Source: Methanosarcinaceae archaeon (GTDB lineage: Archaea; Halobacteriota; Methanosarcinia; Methanosarcinales; Methanosarcinaceae). From it: DNA of 5,935 nucleotides. How positions within the stretch are numbered: position 1 is the stretch's first letter; every line of letters begins with the position of its first letter. The notes under the pieces were generated by a model. That model saw nothing but the letters and a program-made list of their open reading frames with translations, ran no database searches and had not been told where the DNA came from. Made by a program: the position numbers and the translations under genes. The DNA lies in NCBI GenBank assembly GCA_028690255.1, contig JAQVBP010000093.1:2903-8837 (forward strand), given 5' to 3'. Positions 4,394 to 5,935 of this stretch are shown here, one piece after another.

Positions 4394-5824
4394 TTAACTG
4401 TCTCCCGCGTACTTTGCAATATAGGCCCCAACATCGAATTTTCGCCTGCATCCCTCATAATTCATGTAACGGACCTTTCCATAGACTTCGCGTTCCTTCC
4501 AGGCCCGGTCATGGAGCCCGCCTATGCTCCAGGCAATTCCCACATAGCCGTTAGGGTCCCTCCCGTCAAGCTCGTAGCGGTCGTTTAAGCAGATGGCAAT
4601 TTCCAGGGCCTGTTCCGGGGACCTGCTCCATTCCAGGATTTTCTTTGCCCAGTACATCCGCATGTACCCGTGCATCTTACCCTTTTCCAGAAGTTCCCGC
4701 TGGCTTGCGTTCCAGAGGGGGTCGTGGGTCTTTGCCGCTTCGAATTCTTCAAGGGTATAGAGGTAGGGCCTCGGGTCCCTGCGGTGGGTGTCAAGCGTCT
4801 GCTTTGCCCAGGCCGGAAACCCGTTAAAATTGTCGTAGTCCGGGTTGTAGTAGCAGTAGTTGTCAGAAAGTTCCCGGCGCACGACGAGTTCTTCGAGGAA
4901 AACTTCCTTTGACTCCTCATCGACATCCGCCTTTTCAACTTCGAGTGCCACCCGCTGGGCCGAAAGCTGCCCGAAGTGAAGGTAGGGGGAAAGGTCCGAA
5001 AGCCCGGCTTTCGTGGGGTCTCCATGAAAAAGCCGGTAAGAGTCCAGGCGTTCCCGCAAAAAAGTTTTCAGCACCTTCCGGCCGGCTTTTTCCCCGGGCC
5101 TGAAATGCCCGGCTTCGAAGAGGGCGTCTCCCGAAAAACTGGAGTCCCTGATCCTTTCGGGCAAGAGGGCTTCAATGCCGGAGTCTTTCAGGCCGGAACC
5201 TTTCAGGCTGGACTCTTCCGGTTCCGAATCCGTGATCCCTTTTTCAACTTTATTTTCCAGAATTCCCGATTCTTCGGGCTGTTTTTCAAGTTTCGGAAAC
5301 TCTTCCAGAAAGGCGGGCAAAAGGGTATGTAACCTGGGCCTGAAAGTCCGGGCTGCGTATTCCTGTTTTGGGGAGGCTGCCCAGCAGGGCACGATGTTGT
5401 GGGCGTCCACTTCATAAAAAGGAAGCTCGATTTTCGAGGCGATTTTTTTCACCCATTCCATTTTGATACGAAGGGGGCTAAAGTCCGTCAAAAGAGCGGA
5501 AACCCCGTATTTTTTAACAAATACCGGAATTACTTTTTCCGGCTCTCCTCGCAGAAAAAAGAAAGGGATACCTTTTGAAGCCAGGGCCTCTTCCACTTCT
5601 AGAAGACCCTTCAACATAAACTCGTATGGCCTGCGGCCTGCGCCTGAGAAACTCTCTGTCAGGCAGAAAAGGACTATCAGGGGCACGTCCTCTTCGAGAG
5701 CCAGAGCCCGGGAAAAAAGAAGCGCCCAGTTGTCTCTCGTCCGCTGGTCCCGGCTCATCCAGTATACAACAGGGCCTTTTTTTGTTTTTCCGGGTTTCAG
5801 GATCCGGATCCGCTCGGGGTTCAT
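4394..5824 (-). CDS. phr: Class II CPD photolyase (deoxyribodipyrimidine photolyase)
   Basis: 476 residues. It uses FAD and blue/near-UV light to split cyclobutane pyrimidine dimers in DNA; the M. mazei enzyme also binds the deazaflavin 8-HDF as antenna. The N-terminal antenna domain (about 15-175) has [15 protein letters not shown] and TDFSPLR. A variable charged linker follows (about 180-230), then the FAD/DNA domain with LSPYLHFGQ (278-286), [12 protein letters not shown] (311-322), DPLWNASQ (368-375), [18 protein letters not shown] and [17 protein letters not shown] (411-427), all class II signatures. Electron-transfer tryptophans W371 and W392 match M. mazei W360 and W381; W432 matches substrate-contact W421, and E312 matches E301. 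R316 stands where M. mazei has W305. Start ATG 5824 gives MNPERIR, like M. mazei, and lacks a ribosome site, in line with a leaderless mRNA. The linker carries a small repeat, [10 protein letters not shown]. Confidence 0.97.
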   Translation of the reverse strand: MNPERIRILKPGKTKKGPVVYWMSRDQRTRDNWALLFSRALALEEDVPLIVLFCLTESFSGAGRRPYEFMLKGLLEVEEALASKGIPFFFLRGEPEKVIPVFVKKYGVSALLTDFSPLRIKMEWVKKIASKIELPFYEVDAHNIVPCWAASPKQEYAARTFRPRLHTLLPAFLEEFPKLEKQPEESGILENKVEKGITDSEPEESSLKGSGLKDSGIEALLPERIRDSSFSGDALFEAGHFRPGEKAGRKVLKTFLRERLDSYRLFHGDPTKAGLSDLSPYLHFGQLSAQRVALEVEKADVDEESKEVFLEELVVRRELSDNYCYYNPDYDNFNGFPAWAKQTLDTHRRDPRPYLYTLEEFEAAKTHDPLWNASQRELLEKGKMHGYMRMYWAKKILEWSRSPEQALEIAICLNDRYELDGRDPNGYVGIAWSIGGLHDRAWKEREVYGKVRYMNYEGCRRKFDVGAYIAKYAGDS

Positions 5825-5846
5825 ACAGTAAACTTGGGGCCACTGG

Positions 5847-5853
5847 TATATAT
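5847..5853 (-). promoter_or_regulatory. TATA box of the photolyase gene
   Basis: Minus-strand ATATATA centred at 5850 is 26 bases from the A of ATG 5824. With usual archaeal spacing, transcription would begin at or within a few bases of the start codon, which explains the missing ribosome binding site. Confidence 0.55.
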
Positions 5854-5868
5854 GAAATAACAGGGGTC

Positions 5869-5896
5869 AAAAAAAGGGGGAGCCGAGGGGTACGGC
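5869..5896 (-). terminator. Possible terminator of an upstream minus-strand gene outside the window
   Basis: On the minus strand GCCG-TACCCCT-CGGC is followed by TCCCCC and seven T. The stem has only four pairs. It would separate the photolyase from whatever gene lies to the right. No coding frame is supported in 5825-5935. Confidence 0.3.
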
Positions 5897-5935
5897 ATAT
5901 ACAGGCAGCACCCGAAACCCAGAACTCAAGCAGAA

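Overview
The window looks like a methanogenic archaeon of the order Methanosarcinales, most likely Methanosarcina or a close relative. Three things point there. The class II CPD photolyase keeps the residues of the Methanosarcina mazei enzyme as I remember it, at a constant offset of 11. There is a coenzyme F390 synthetase-like adenylate-forming enzyme, a methanogen-type protein. The AT-rich intergenic DNA carries archaeal TATA-like boxes and poly-T termination tracts, while the genes themselves are GC-richer. Species assignment is inference.

Layout from left to right. Bases 1-194 hold a tandem duplication of a 24-bp AT-rich unit, a small palindrome and a hairpin/T-run terminator candidate for the first gene. 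Bases 195-1562 (minus) encode a PaaK/F390-synthetase-like enzyme whose start region is odd: the best ribosome binding site and GTG codon are one frame off, across a run of six G. Bases 1563-1968 have no gene but hold a pair of inverted copies of a GC-rich repeat around an AT-rich core. Bases 1969-2322 (minus) encode a small protein of the T4 endonuclease V (pyrimidine-dimer glycosylase) type. It diverges from a 369-residue unrecognised membrane protein at 2445-3554 (plus). Bases 3555-4023 have no convincing gene and hold two more members of the dispersed repeat. Bases 4024-4221 (minus) encode a 65-residue DUF378-type two-helix membrane protein with its own promoter and a hairpin/T-run terminator. 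Bases 4394-5824 (minus) encode the photolyase, probably from a leaderless mRNA.

The theme that ties the window together is repair of UV damage. Two proteins aimed at the same lesion, the cyclobutane pyrimidine dimer, lie about 2 kb apart: one reverses it with light (photolyase), the other would be expected to start base excision. The F390 synthetase-like enzyme acts on deazaflavin F420 if it is a true F390 synthetase, and the M. mazei photolyase uses the related deazaflavin 8-HDF as antenna, so a loose deazaflavin link is possible but unproven. I found no CRISPR array, rRNA, tRNA or recognisable transposase. The least explained items are the membrane protein, the dispersed inverted repeats and the shifted start of the first gene.
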